IMG/VR virus record: IMGVR_UViG_3300032323_002742
Coordinates: 1-36,518 of that record
Source: a virus
Reading direction: 5' to 3' (one strand)
Length of the DNA stretch: 36,518 bases
Below, one piece after another: positions 6,552 through 14,744 of this stretch (position 1 is the first letter of the stretch; each line of letters begins with the position of its first letter). Below the pieces are notes generated by a model. The model did no database searches. It was given only the letters and a program-made list of their open reading frames with translations, and had not been told where the DNA came from. The translations under genes were made by a program, and so were the position numbers.

Positions 6552-7913
6552 ATGAAAACACAAGACATTTTTAAAACAAAAACATCGCAAAAGCTCAACG
6601 AAACGTTGGAAAAGACTTTTGGTAAAAAGCTAAAATTAGAAACTTTTAGCATAGAGCAACTGCATGATGTTCGTAACAAACTGAGAACTCAGATTCATCA
6701 GTTCAAACAAGGTTCGAATTTCAATGAAACTGTGGAAAACGAAACATATACTAAAGCACAGTGGATGTTAGACACAGTCAATGCTGCAATTGCTGAGCGA
6801 GGAGAATTTGAATTCGAACCGCAGCAAGAAGCAGTTCAAGAAGGTAGCGGTTCATTAGAAGAAAAAGTCGCAGAAATTATTAAAAAGTTTGACGAAGATA
6901 TGATGGAAATCGGCGGCTACGGTGACCCAGATCAAGACAAGATTGTTGAACTGCTAAAACAAGGCGACTGGGACGGTGCCACAGAAGTAGTATGGTATTC
7001 CTACGCTGATCAAGATGGCGGCGAACTTCGTGATATGGACAACTACATCGAAGATATAGAAGATCAATTCAAAGACCTCGCCCAAGGCGGTGATGAAGAT
7101 GAAGGTGGCGAAACTGATGACGGTTACGCCCTAGCATCAGCAGGTCATGGCAGCGATGAAGATTATGGCGACTTTGGCCGCGATGAATCTTTCGATGCAG
7201 AAACAAACGAAGCTTATATCAATAGCGCCAAAGATGCTATTAATATACTAGCAGATCTTAGAAAACAATCTAAAATGGCAGAACGAGGCCAAGGCGAACC
7301 AGTCCGTCCTAATCAACTAGTAAATGATCTATGGGATGTGATCACATGGATCGAAGCCAATATGGAAGAATCAATTGCAACAGAAAGCACACAAGGAGAA
7401 AATATGCGTAAAGTAACAGAAGGTGAGATCCAACAAGCACAGTCGATCGTAACCGCAAAAACAATGGTAGATAGAGTGGGTCGCTGGATTGAAGAACTTT
7501 CTGGCATGGAAAACGACACACTATTAACACTAGGTGATCAAATCCGTGACGAGATGGGACAAGAGCAGGCCAAGGCATTCTTAAGTGCTACTGCTCCTGC
7601 TATCCAACAAGCTCTTGAGAATTTAAAGATCACACGTGAAACTTTAGCCACAGGTGTTCGCACACTAACAGGTGAGCAACAACCAGCTGAAATTATTGGT
7701 GCTGATCCAACAGCAGCTCCAGCTGATGACGTAGCAGGTCCTGCCGAGCCAGATGCTATGAATGCTGAGCCAGACTTAGATGTAGAAGGCGGTGACTTAG
7801 GTGATGAGTTTGGTGCGTCAGAACCAGCAGCAGGTGGTGCTGAAGAAACTGGTCGTGCTAAAAGAGAAAGCATTAACTATTCAAACAAACTATTAAAGGT
7901 TCTAGCAGGATGA
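6552..7913 (+). CDS. Large acidic phage protein, possibly head-core
   Basis: 453 residues. The N-terminal 75 residues are basic and helical (MKTQDIFKTKTSQKLNETLE), followed by very acidic, Gly/Asp/Glu-rich segments near 150-220 and again near 395-440 (GGDLGDEFGASEPAAGGAEE). It ends GRAKRESINYSNKLLKVLAG. Long acidic proteins of this kind in T4-like phages are often prohead core or internal proteins; that role is inference. It overlaps the next gene by 4 bases (ATGA) and begins a three-gene run to 8934 read from the late promoter at 6520. Confidence 0.6.
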   Translation: MKTQDIFKTKTSQKLNETLEKTFGKKLKLETFSIEQLHDVRNKLRTQIHQFKQGSNFNETVENETYTKAQWMLDTVNAAIAERGEFEFEPQQEAVQEGSGSLEEKVAEIIKKFDEDMMEIGGYGDPDQDKIVELLKQGDWDGATEVVWYSYADQDGGELRDMDNYIEDIEDQFKDLAQGGDEDEGGETDDGYALASAGHGSDEDYGDFGRDESFDAETNEAYINSAKDAINILADLRKQSKMAERGQGEPVRPNQLVNDLWDVITWIEANMEESIATESTQGENMRKVTEGEIQQAQSIVTAKTMVDRVGRWIEELSGMENDTLLTLGDQIRDEMGQEQAKAFLSATAPAIQQALENLKITRETLATGVRTLTGEQQPAEIIGADPTAAPADDVAGPAEPDAMNAEPDLDVEGGDLGDEFGASEPAAGGAEETGRAKRESINYSNKLLKVLAG

Positions 7914-8584
7914 GATCCGAATCTTTTCTAACTGAATCCTCAGAAACTCGATATGCAATTCTCGCAGAGAGAAAGTATATCCAATCTGAAATTCAAAAAT
8001 TAGAAGAAGAACTTGCTCAGTTAGATGAAATTCTGCCAGCCCTGGCAGCAGTAGGTGGTGCGCTGGCTAGAGGCGCCGTTGCCGGAGTTGGTGCGCTTGG
8101 AAGAGGTGCCGCAGCATTGGGTCGTGGCGCAATGCAGGCCGGCCGAGCAGTTGGCGGCGCTGTTGCTAGGGGTGCTAATGCCGCTGGTAGAGCAGTAAGC
8201 CGAGGTGCTAATGCTGCTGGCAGAGCAGTAAGCCAAGGAGCTCAAACATTGTCTCGAGGAGTCGGGAAAATGGCAGGGCAAGCTTCAACAGGATTTCAAC
8301 AAGGTCAGATGGCTGCTATGGCAGCAGGTGGCGGTGGTAGTGGCTATGGTGGTGGCAAAGGCGGCACTGGCACAGGACAACTGGCTTTAAACAAATTTGG
8401 AACCAAACTTGTAACAAAGCAGACAGGGGTTACAGGACAACAAGCACAAAATTTTGGCGGCCAGGATGAACTGACTCCACAGCAAGTTCAACAGGTTAAA
8501 CAACAAGTTCAAGCTCGTAAAAAAGAAGTACAAGATCAAATCAAAGCTCTTCAACAAGAACTTCAACAATTAGGTGCAGTATGA
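7910..8584 (+). CDS. Coiled-coil protein with Ala-Gly-Arg repeats
   Basis: 224 residues in three parts: an N-terminal leader (MRSESFLTESSET, with an L-T-E site at 7-9) and short coiled coil to residue 43; a low-complexity block near 44-125 made of repeats such as LGRGAMQAGRAVGGAVARG and ANAAGRAVS; and a Gly-rich stretch with a C-terminal Gln-rich coiled coil. The repeat block is basic and could bind DNA or membrane. Function unknown. It starts on ATGA with the previous gene and ends on ATGA with the next, indicating tight coupling. Confidence 0.6.
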   Translation: MRSESFLTESSETRYAILAERKYIQSEIQKLEEELAQLDEILPALAAVGGALARGAVAGVGALGRGAAALGRGAMQAGRAVGGAVARGANAAGRAVSRGANAAGRAVSQGAQTLSRGVGKMAGQASTGFQQGQMAAMAAGGGGSGYGGGKGGTGTGQLALNKFGTKLVTKQTGVTGQQAQNFGGQDELTPQQVQQVKQQVQARKKEVQDQIKALQQELQQLGAV

Positions 8585-8934
8585 GATTTTTTGAATTCCA
8601 CGGTGAGGACAAGTTAGTTCTTGTACTTAAAAACATCATAGGTCGTAGCAGTAGTAAAGGCCAACCTGCTCGAATGAATTGGGAAGCTATCAATTCAATT
8701 TTACAGAGAATGGGACAAGAGCAGCTAGACTATGATGCTTTTAAAAATATCTACGATCGAAGTGCCATTTTACAAAATCTAGTACATGACTTTAATGCCG
8801 ATGGTATCTCATTAAATGTACCAGGTTCAAAAGACCAAAATATGGGTCAAGAAACCAATCCAGAAGATTCCGAAGAAAAGGTTGCTCAAATCGCAGCAGC
8901 CAATGCCGAAAAACAAATGAAAGCTCAGGCTTGA
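8581..8934 (+). CDS. Small phage protein (117 aa)
   Basis: 117 residues, MRFFEFHGEDKLVLVLKNII onward, helical, with an acidic tail (NPEDSEEKVAQIAAANAEKQ). No domain is recognised. The first residues resemble the leader of neighbouring proteins, but the third leucine position is His, so the L-x-E site is not intact. It is the last gene of the 6552-8934 run, coupled by ATGA overlap. Its 3' end contains the -35 element of the next promoter. Confidence 0.65.
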   Translation: MRFFEFHGEDKLVLVLKNIIGRSSSKGQPARMNWEAINSILQRMGQEQLDYDAFKNIYDRSAILQNLVHDFNADGISLNVPGSKDQNMGQETNPEDSEEKVAQIAAANAEKQMKAQA

Positions 8935-8959
8935 CATTAAACAAATAGTACTGTAATAT
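8931..8959 (+). promoter_or_regulatory. Strong sigma70-type promoter
   Basis: TTGACA (8931-8936), 17-base spacer, TAATAT (8954-8959), a near-perfect host promoter suited to early expression. Initiation near 8966 would put the first base at or next to the ATG at 8967, so this transcript too may be leaderless. Confidence 0.8.
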
Positions 8960-8966
8960 ATACAGT

Positions 8967-9671
8967 ATGACTAATTTACAATTACAAGCACCGCCCTTTG
9001 TTGAAAAGTTTCAATACAAAAACTGTCAGCAAATCAACGACCCAGTAACTAGAAAGCGGGTCTATCTAACTCCAGACGGAGAAAGCCTTCCATCAGTAAC
9101 AACCATTCTGTCAGCTACCAAAGACATGACAGCACTTAACGAATGGAAGAAACGGGTAGGCGAACAAAAAGCCAAAGAGATTACCACAGAAGCTGCTGGT
9201 GTAGGCACAGCCATGCACAGCAACTTAGAACGCTTTATTGCTGGACTTCAAAGACAACCAGGAAATGCGCCTGTACATGTACAGGCTAATAAAATGGCTG
9301 ATGTGATCATTGACAACGGTTTAAAACATGTCAATGAAGTATGGGCTATGGAACAGAGTCTTTACTTTCCTGGACTATATTCGGGCACCACAGACCTTGT
9401 GGCTGTGTTTAAAGATAATCCTTCTGTTTGTGACTACAAGCAGACCAACAAGCCCAAGAAAGAAGAATGGGTAGAAGATTATAAAATTCAATTAGTGGCT
9501 TATATATTAGCACATAATGAAGTTTATAAAACAGACATCCGTGAAGGGCATGTGTTTATGTGTTCAAGAGCATTTGAATATCAGCAATTTGATCTTTGGC
9601 CCACGGATTTTAACAAGTATCAGGATATGTGGCTCAATAAGGTAGAAGAGTACTACAACGCTAATAGATAA
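8967..9671 (+). CDS. PD-(D/E)XK exonuclease (RecB/Cas4/MGME1-like)
   Basis: 234 residues. The nuclease motifs are in the right order: GTAMH with H84, the acidic residue D143 in SGTTDLVAVF, the DYK core D156-Y-K158, and motif IV QLVAYI with Q175 and Y179. This is the pattern of RecB-type single-strand exonucleases, including those found in T4-like cyanophages. It likely processes DNA ends in phage recombination or host DNA breakdown. Its own strong early promoter separates it from the upstream virion-type genes. The start is the only sensible ATG. Confidence 0.8.
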   Translation: MTNLQLQAPPFVEKFQYKNCQQINDPVTRKRVYLTPDGESLPSVTTILSATKDMTALNEWKKRVGEQKAKEITTEAAGVGTAMHSNLERFIAGLQRQPGNAPVHVQANKMADVIIDNGLKHVNEVWAMEQSLYFPGLYSGTTDLVAVFKDNPSVCDYKQTNKPKKEEWVEDYKIQLVAYILAHNEVYKTDIREGHVFMCSRAFEYQQFDLWPTDFNKYQDMWLNKVEEYYNANR

Positions 9672-9674
9672 ATA
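9667..9674 (+). promoter_or_regulatory. Late-type promoter (GATAAATA)
   Basis: GATAAATAC overlaps the stop codon of the exonuclease gene. Initiation near 9680 gives an 18-base leader with AGGGA before the ATG at 9698. Confidence 0.65.
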
Positions 9675-9697
9675 CCCTATAACAGGGAAATCTATCT

Positions 9698-11266
9698 ATG
9701 GCAGTCGTACAGATATCGAAAATACAAGTCCGCAGAGGACGTAAAAACTCAGAATCCGGAGTACCACAGTTATCCAGCGGCGAAATGGCATGGACTGTGG
9801 ATTCCCAAGAATTATTCATTGGTAACGGTTCTGTGGCAGAAGGTGCTCCTTACGTAGGCAACTCTAAGGTACTAACAGAGCATGACAACTTACTAGAGCT
9901 TATTGAAAGCTACAGATACGCTCGTCCAGATGCTAGTATCACTACCAGCGTTTTTAGAACACTACAAAACAAACTTGACGACTACGTTAACGTCAAGGAC
10001 TTTGGTGCGGTTGGTGACGGTGTTATCGATGATACCGCAGCCTTCCAAGCAGCCTTCGATGCGCTGTATAGAAACGACAACGTAGAGTATAGAAAAAGAT
10101 TATACCTACCTACAGGTCATTATAGAATAACAGGAATTTTAAGAATTCCATCATTTACGCTGATCGACGGTGAAAGTCAAAACGGATGTATTCTTAGTTG
10201 TGCCGCAGCAACTATTGAAACAGTTAGTACCGAAGGCACTTTAAAAGAATTGTTTGAATCTGCTGACAGATCTCAAAATATCGTTGTTACTAACACCACG
10301 TTTAGATTTACCACAGGACACTTTGACCTTACAGGTTTAAAAGACAGTGTGTTTAGAAACTGTACATTCCAAGGACCGTATCAATCGTTGGCACAGGTAG
10401 CAGCAGCACCGGCAGAAGATCCATTAGTCTTTATGTCAAATGGTATTAAAGTTGGTATCAGAGTAGATAACATCTTGTTCGATAGCTGCAAGTTTGATGG
10501 CGCATACGCAGGTGTTGGTTTTGCACAAACAAGTAACTTTGAATCTAACATCAAGTTTCAAGACTGTGAGTTTATTAGATTAAACAAAGCCATAGATATC
10601 ACAGCTGGCCAGGCTAACCAAAAAGTCAATTGGTATGTGTATGACACAGTGTTTGAAGAAATTGCTTCAACAGCATTTAAATCTGAACACGGTGTTGGTA
10701 CTAAAATTATTAGAAGTAGATTCATTAACTGCGGTAATGACACTAACCAAGCAGATAATCCAGAAACAGCTATAATTGTTTTTAATGATCAAGGAAACAA
10801 CATTGTTGATCTTTGTACATTTAATAGACATCAGGCAGCTTATAACACTGTGTCTATTGGTGATCAAAGATTAGCACATCCAGAAGTACTTAATTCTGCT
10901 AGAACAAATCTTCCAGATCAAATTAACAAAGAGCTGTTCCAGTCATCTACATTTACACCATTGGCAATGTTTTCAACATTGAACAAGAAAACAGCAATTG
11001 ATTATATTATTAATTTTGATTCGGGTAGTGCTAGGTCAGGAACAATTACAATCACTGTTGGCGACACATTGATGAATCCAATTATTACAGATTCATATTC
11101 TAGCACATGCGGAGATACTCAAGCTGAGCTAGTAGAGTTTAGTGTATCACTTGTTGATAGAAGCGATTCTACAACAGGATCTGAAACAATGATAGTGAAT
11201 TATAAAAATCCAGGTGCTGGATCTGCTCCAGATAAAATGTTCTACTTTGTAAGCTACGGTGTTTGA
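9698..11266 (+). CDS. Tail fibre/tail spike with Mtd-like N-terminus and beta-helix
   Basis: 522 residues. Residues 5-50 match the N-terminal fold of major tropism determinants (ISKIQVRRG, PQLSSGEMAW, ELFIGNG). Residues 96-118 (VNVKDFGAVGDGVIDDTAAF) are the classic start of the pectate-lyase-type right-handed beta-helix, and the following 250 residues keep its Asn/Phe/Cys ladder pattern. The C-terminal third is beta-rich. I infer a trimeric receptor-binding or polysaccharide-degrading spike on the virion. A late promoter and AGGGA site precede it. The next gene overlaps its stop. Confidence 0.8.
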   Translation: MAVVQISKIQVRRGRKNSESGVPQLSSGEMAWTVDSQELFIGNGSVAEGAPYVGNSKVLTEHDNLLELIESYRYARPDASITTSVFRTLQNKLDDYVNVKDFGAVGDGVIDDTAAFQAAFDALYRNDNVEYRKRLYLPTGHYRITGILRIPSFTLIDGESQNGCILSCAAATIETVSTEGTLKELFESADRSQNIVVTNTTFRFTTGHFDLTGLKDSVFRNCTFQGPYQSLAQVAAAPAEDPLVFMSNGIKVGIRVDNILFDSCKFDGAYAGVGFAQTSNFESNIKFQDCEFIRLNKAIDITAGQANQKVNWYVYDTVFEEIASTAFKSEHGVGTKIIRSRFINCGNDTNQADNPETAIIVFNDQGNNIVDLCTFNRHQAAYNTVSIGDQRLAHPEVLNSARTNLPDQINKELFQSSTFTPLAMFSTLNKKTAIDYIINFDSGSARSGTITITVGDTLMNPIITDSYSSTCGDTQAELVEFSVSLVDRSDSTTGSETMIVNYKNPGAGSAPDKMFYFVSYGV

Positions 11267-11669
11267 TTTAAACGAAACTAATAAATTACAACAGTGGAAG
11301 AATTTTAGAAATAGCCTAGAGGTTTCTTCCACTGCCTTTGAAGATGTTGCTCAATTTTGGAGCCGAGCTCCATTTGTTAGCAACTACCTTGATCCTTTTG
11401 ATTCAAAATCTTGGCCAGATCCTTGGCAATTAATCATTAATAATAAGTTCGATGACCTAGGAATTGTTCTAGGTATGTGTTATACTTTGCAATTAACTGA
11501 GCGGTTTAAGGGTAATAAATTTGAGATACATATGTCTATGTCCCAATTAAAAAAGGATTGGAGATATATGTTGTTGATAGATGATAATACAGTTTTAAAT
11601 TGGAACTATGGTTCCGTGACCAACTTTAATGAGATTGATGCTAATCTAACAAAAATTTGGTCTCAGTGA
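11259..11669 (+). CDS. Phage protein of unknown function (136 aa)
   Basis: 136 residues starting at a GTG that overlaps the tail-spike stop by 8 bases. It is rich in Trp and Asn (FEDVAQFWSRAPFVSNYLDP, WRYMLLIDDNTVLNWNYG) and has no signal peptide. I do not recognise a family. Its position directly after the tail spike, with no gap, suggests a late protein or a fibre assembly helper. No strong ribosome site is seen, so translation is likely coupled. Confidence 0.6.
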   Translation: MFDLNETNKLQQWKNFRNSLEVSSTAFEDVAQFWSRAPFVSNYLDPFDSKSWPDPWQLIINNKFDDLGIVLGMCYTLQLTERFKGNKFEIHMSMSQLKKDWRYMLLIDDNTVLNWNYGSVTNFNEIDANLTKIWSQ

Positions 11670-11676
11670 TTTGAGT

Positions 11677-11684
11677 AATAAATA
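11677..11684 (+). promoter_or_regulatory. Late-type promoter (AATAAATA)
   Basis: AATAAATAC between the 136-residue gene and nrdA, 34 bases before the nrdA ATG. Use of a late-type octamer for nucleotide metabolism genes is noteworthy; an additional upstream early promoter was not seen. Confidence 0.5.
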
Positions 11685-11717
11685 CTCTCACCAGATAAGA
11701 AAAGTATAGAGGCTTAG

Positions 11718-14042
11718 ATGACAAATATAACAGTAATAAAAAGAAACGGACAGAGAGAGCCACTAACACTTGAGAAGTGGCAGACACAGATAGCAAAGGT
11801 ATGTAAAGGAATAGCTGACGTCAGTCAGTCAATGATAGAGATCAAAGCACAGCCTCATTTTTATGACGGCATTACAACAAAAGAAGTAGATGAGATTACA
11901 TTAAGAGCGATTGTTGATCTTATTGACATTGAATCAAATCCAGATCTAGGTCACACCAATTATCAACATGTCGCTGGCAAGCAACGTCTTAGCATGTTGC
12001 GAAAGGATGTATATGGAGAATACACGCCTCCTCGCCTCTACAATATTGTAAAGAAAAATATTGATGTTGGCCTATATACTCCTGAACTACTTAATTGGTA
12101 TAGCGAAGACGATTGGGACAAGATGGATGACATGCTTGAGCATGATAAAGATGAACAATACAGCTATGCTGCGATTGAACAACTAATTGAAAAATATCTA
12201 GTACGCAATCGTTCAACAAAGGAAATTTATGAAACTCCACAGGTTAGATACATGGTGGCGGCAGCTACAGTTTTTCACAAAGAAGAACCTAACTCAGCTA
12301 GAATGCGTTATATCAAAGAATATTATCAAGCCGCCAGTGATGGTTTGTTTACTCTTGCTACACCTGTGCTTGCAGGGCTCGGCACTCCTACTAAACAGTT
12401 TAGTAGTTGTGTGCTTATCAGGAGTGACGACGATCTTGATAGTATATTCGCTAGTGGTGAGATGATGGCCAAGTATGCCAGCAAACGTGCTGGCATTGGT
12501 TTAGAGATTGGAAGACTACGTCCATTAGGCTCTCCCATCAGAGGTGGCGAAATCATGCACACAGGCATGATACCATTCTTAAAGAAATGGTTCGGAGACT
12601 TACGCAGTTGTAGTCAAGGTGGTATCCGTAATGCTAGTGCTACAGTCTTTTATCCAATTTGGCATCATCAGTTCGATGACCTTATCGTACTTAAGAACAA
12701 CCAAGGAACAGAAGAAACCCGAGTCCGTCATATGGATTATGGGGTTGTGCTTAGTGCTTTCTTCTGGAGACGTTTTAAGAACAAAGAAAACATAACGTTT
12801 TTTGATCCTAACGAAGTTCCGGACTTGTACGAAGCATTTTATTCTAACACAGCACTATTTGAAGAGCTGTATGTTAAGTATGAGAAACAAAAAGGCTTAC
12901 GTAAAAAGACAATGTCAGCTGAAGAAGTATTCAAGTCAGGCATATTAAAAGAACGTACAGACACAGGTCGCATCTATCTTGTGTTTATTGACAACGTAAT
13001 GAAGCAAGGTCCGTTTGATCCTGAGTACCATACGATTTATCAAAGTAACTTGTGCTGTGAAATCCTATTGCCCACAAAATCTTTCAAACGTCTCGATGAC
13101 GCTGAAGGCCGCATAGCGTTATGTACATTAGGATCTATCAACTGGGGTGCGTTCCGTAACCCAGAAGACATGCGCCGTGCCTGTCGTATATTACAGCGCA
13201 GCCTATGCAACATACTTGATTACCAAGATTTCTTATCTATTCAAAGTAAGTTAAGCAACGACGAAATTAGTCCGCTAGGTATTGGTGTAACTAATCTAGC
13301 TTACTGGCATGCCAAACGCAGTATGTTTTACGGAGAGAAGGATTCTCTACAAGAAGTTAAAAGCTGGATGGAACATCAGGCTTATTATCTAACAGAAGCC
13401 ACGGTTGAACTAGCTAAAGAACGCGGTGCCTGCCTTGATAGCAGTAAAACACGATACGGTCAAGGTATATTTCCTTGGGAACTAAGAGCCTCTGGTGTTA
13501 ATGATTTAGCAGATTTTACTCCCGAGTTAGATTGGGAACCTTTACGTAAGGAAATGAAACAATATGGTGTACGAAATTCTACACTTATGGCTATTGCTCC
13601 AGTTGAGTCTAGTAGTGTTGTTATTAATAGCACTAATGGAATAGAAATGCCAATGAGCCTTATCTCTACTAAAGAGTCCAAGGCAGGATCATTTACTCAG
13701 GTTGTTCCAGAATATCAAAAACTTAAAAACAAATATCAATTGATGTGGGATCAAAAAGACTGTGACGGTTATTTAAAAACTGCCGCAGTATTACAGGCAT
13801 ATGTTGATCAAAGTATTTCAACAAATACATTTTACAATCCTGCACACTTTCCGGATCGTAAAGTTCCAACTACAGTAATTGCTAAAAATTTAATGAACTT
13901 CTTATATTGGGGCGGCAAGACATTCTATTACAGCCTAATTAATAAAGCGGGATCAAAAGCAGTAGCAGAAGAAGCTCCTGCTATGGGATTAGCACCTATT
14001 GATTTTGACGATGAAGCTGACTGTGAGAGCTGTAAGTTATGA
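11718..14042 (+). CDS. nrdA: Class Ia ribonucleotide reductase large subunit
   Basis: 774 residues; reduces ribonucleoside diphosphates to deoxy forms for phage DNA synthesis. An N-terminal ATP-cone spans about 3-95 (ITVIKRNGQREPL). C231 in QFSSCVLI is the first active-site Cys, NLCCE carries the radical Cys and catalytic Glu, and ALCTLGSINW the second redox Cys. The radical-transfer tyrosine pair is in KTFYYS, and the tail ends CESCKL with the CxxC that accepts electrons. All key residues are present, so it should be active with NrdB. It overlaps the superoxide dismutase gene by 4 bases and heads the nrd operon. Confidence 0.97.
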   Translation: MTNITVIKRNGQREPLTLEKWQTQIAKVCKGIADVSQSMIEIKAQPHFYDGITTKEVDEITLRAIVDLIDIESNPDLGHTNYQHVAGKQRLSMLRKDVYGEYTPPRLYNIVKKNIDVGLYTPELLNWYSEDDWDKMDDMLEHDKDEQYSYAAIEQLIEKYLVRNRSTKEIYETPQVRYMVAAATVFHKEEPNSARMRYIKEYYQAASDGLFTLATPVLAGLGTPTKQFSSCVLIRSDDDLDSIFASGEMMAKYASKRAGIGLEIGRLRPLGSPIRGGEIMHTGMIPFLKKWFGDLRSCSQGGIRNASATVFYPIWHHQFDDLIVLKNNQGTEETRVRHMDYGVVLSAFFWRRFKNKENITFFDPNEVPDLYEAFYSNTALFEELYVKYEKQKGLRKKTMSAEEVFKSGILKERTDTGRIYLVFIDNVMKQGPFDPEYHTIYQSNLCCEILLPTKSFKRLDDAEGRIALCTLGSINWGAFRNPEDMRRACRILQRSLCNILDYQDFLSIQSKLSNDEISPLGIGVTNLAYWHAKRSMFYGEKDSLQEVKSWMEHQAYYLTEATVELAKERGACLDSSKTRYGQGIFPWELRASGVNDLADFTPELDWEPLRKEMKQYGVRNSTLMAIAPVESSSVVINSTNGIEMPMSLISTKESKAGSFTQVVPEYQKLKNKYQLMWDQKDCDGYLKTAAVLQAYVDQSISTNTFYNPAHFPDRKVPTTVIAKNLMNFLYWGGKTFYYSLINKAGSKAVAEEAPAMGLAPIDFDDEADCESCKL

Positions 14043-14584
14043 CCTATAGTTTTATTAGAAACGTTCTGTTAGAAGGCAAGCCTGATAAGTTAGAGATCGC
14101 AGCGTTGCCTTATGATGCTAATGAACTCGAGCCGGCTATTTCAGAAGAGACAATTAACTATCATTACGGTAAGTTGGCAAAGACCTATGCTGAACGATAC
14201 AATGCCAATGAGGGTGACCCAACGTTTAATGAAGCTGGTGTGTTTTTACATAATATTCTGTTTCAACAGTATCAAGCACCTAGGGGTTCTAATAAACCCA
14301 CAGGTGGCATCTTAGAATTTATTGAAGAACACTACAAGTCTTTTGATAAGTTCAAAGAAGAGTTTGCTAAAACAGCAATGGCTATACAGGGTAGTGGATG
14401 GGCATACCTAGCCAAAGACGGCAAAATTAAAACTATCAAGAATCACGAAGTTAAGAAAGATATTGTGCTGTTGATTGATTGGTGGGAACATGCATGGGCA
14501 CTAGACTATCAAGCAGACAAGAAAAAGTATTTAGAAAATCAATGGAAAATTATTAATTGGGAGCATGTAAATGGACGCATATGA
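14039..14584 (+). CDS. sodB: Fe/Mn-type superoxide dismutase
   Basis: 181 residues, close to the usual SodB length. The four metal ligands are present: H42 (NYHYGK), H71 (FLHN), D147 and H151 (DWWEH). The gateway Tyr is Y50. The second-sphere Gln that distinguishes Fe from Mn enzymes is missing from both usual places: the N-terminal position is Gly68 (AGVFLH) and the C-terminal one is H136 (KNHE). The usual HH after YHYGK is replaced by LA, so metal preference cannot be told. No signal peptide, so cytoplasmic. Coupled to nrdA by ATGA, it may protect the NrdB radical cofactor from superoxide; that is inference. Confidence 0.92.
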   Translation: MTYSFIRNVLLEGKPDKLEIAALPYDANELEPAISEETINYHYGKLAKTYAERYNANEGDPTFNEAGVFLHNILFQQYQAPRGSNKPTGGILEFIEEHYKSFDKFKEEFAKTAMAIQGSGWAYLAKDGKIKTIKNHEVKKDIVLLIDWWEHAWALDYQADKKKYLENQWKIINWEHVNGRI

Positions 14585-14744
14585 TTTACACCAAGAAATA
14601 TTCAAAGCATGGCAACAGTTAGCACACAGGTCCGATGCTACAACTGTTAAAAAAAATTGGAATGAAGTTCCTGTCTTCGTTGATGGCAAACAAGTAAAAC
14701 GTGTAGTAATAATAGACGGACAACTAATATTGGAAACAAAATGA
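14571..14744 (+). CDS. Small protein between sod and nrdB (57 aa)
   Basis: Fifty-seven residues, MDAYDLHQEIFKAWQQLAHR to QLILETK. It overlaps the superoxide dismutase stop by 14 bases and the nrdB start by 4 (ATGA), so it fits the coupled operon exactly. A helical first half is followed by a small beta hairpin (VPVFVDGKQVKRVVIIDGQ). No family is recognised. The codon use looks like its neighbours. Confidence 0.75.
   Translation: MDAYDLHQEIFKAWQQLAHRSDATTVKKNWNEVPVFVDGKQVKRVVIIDGQLILETK

Noticed and set aside
12326-12568. Reverse-strand frames within nrdA, dnaK, tail spike and others
   Set aside because: They are shadows of conserved genes, lack ribosome sites and show low-complexity or Ser/Leu-biased translations.
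14129-14150. Loss of a metal ligand in superoxide dismutase (EPAIS instead of EPHIS)
   Set aside because: That His is not the metal ligand; the ligand is in YHYGK and is present as H42.
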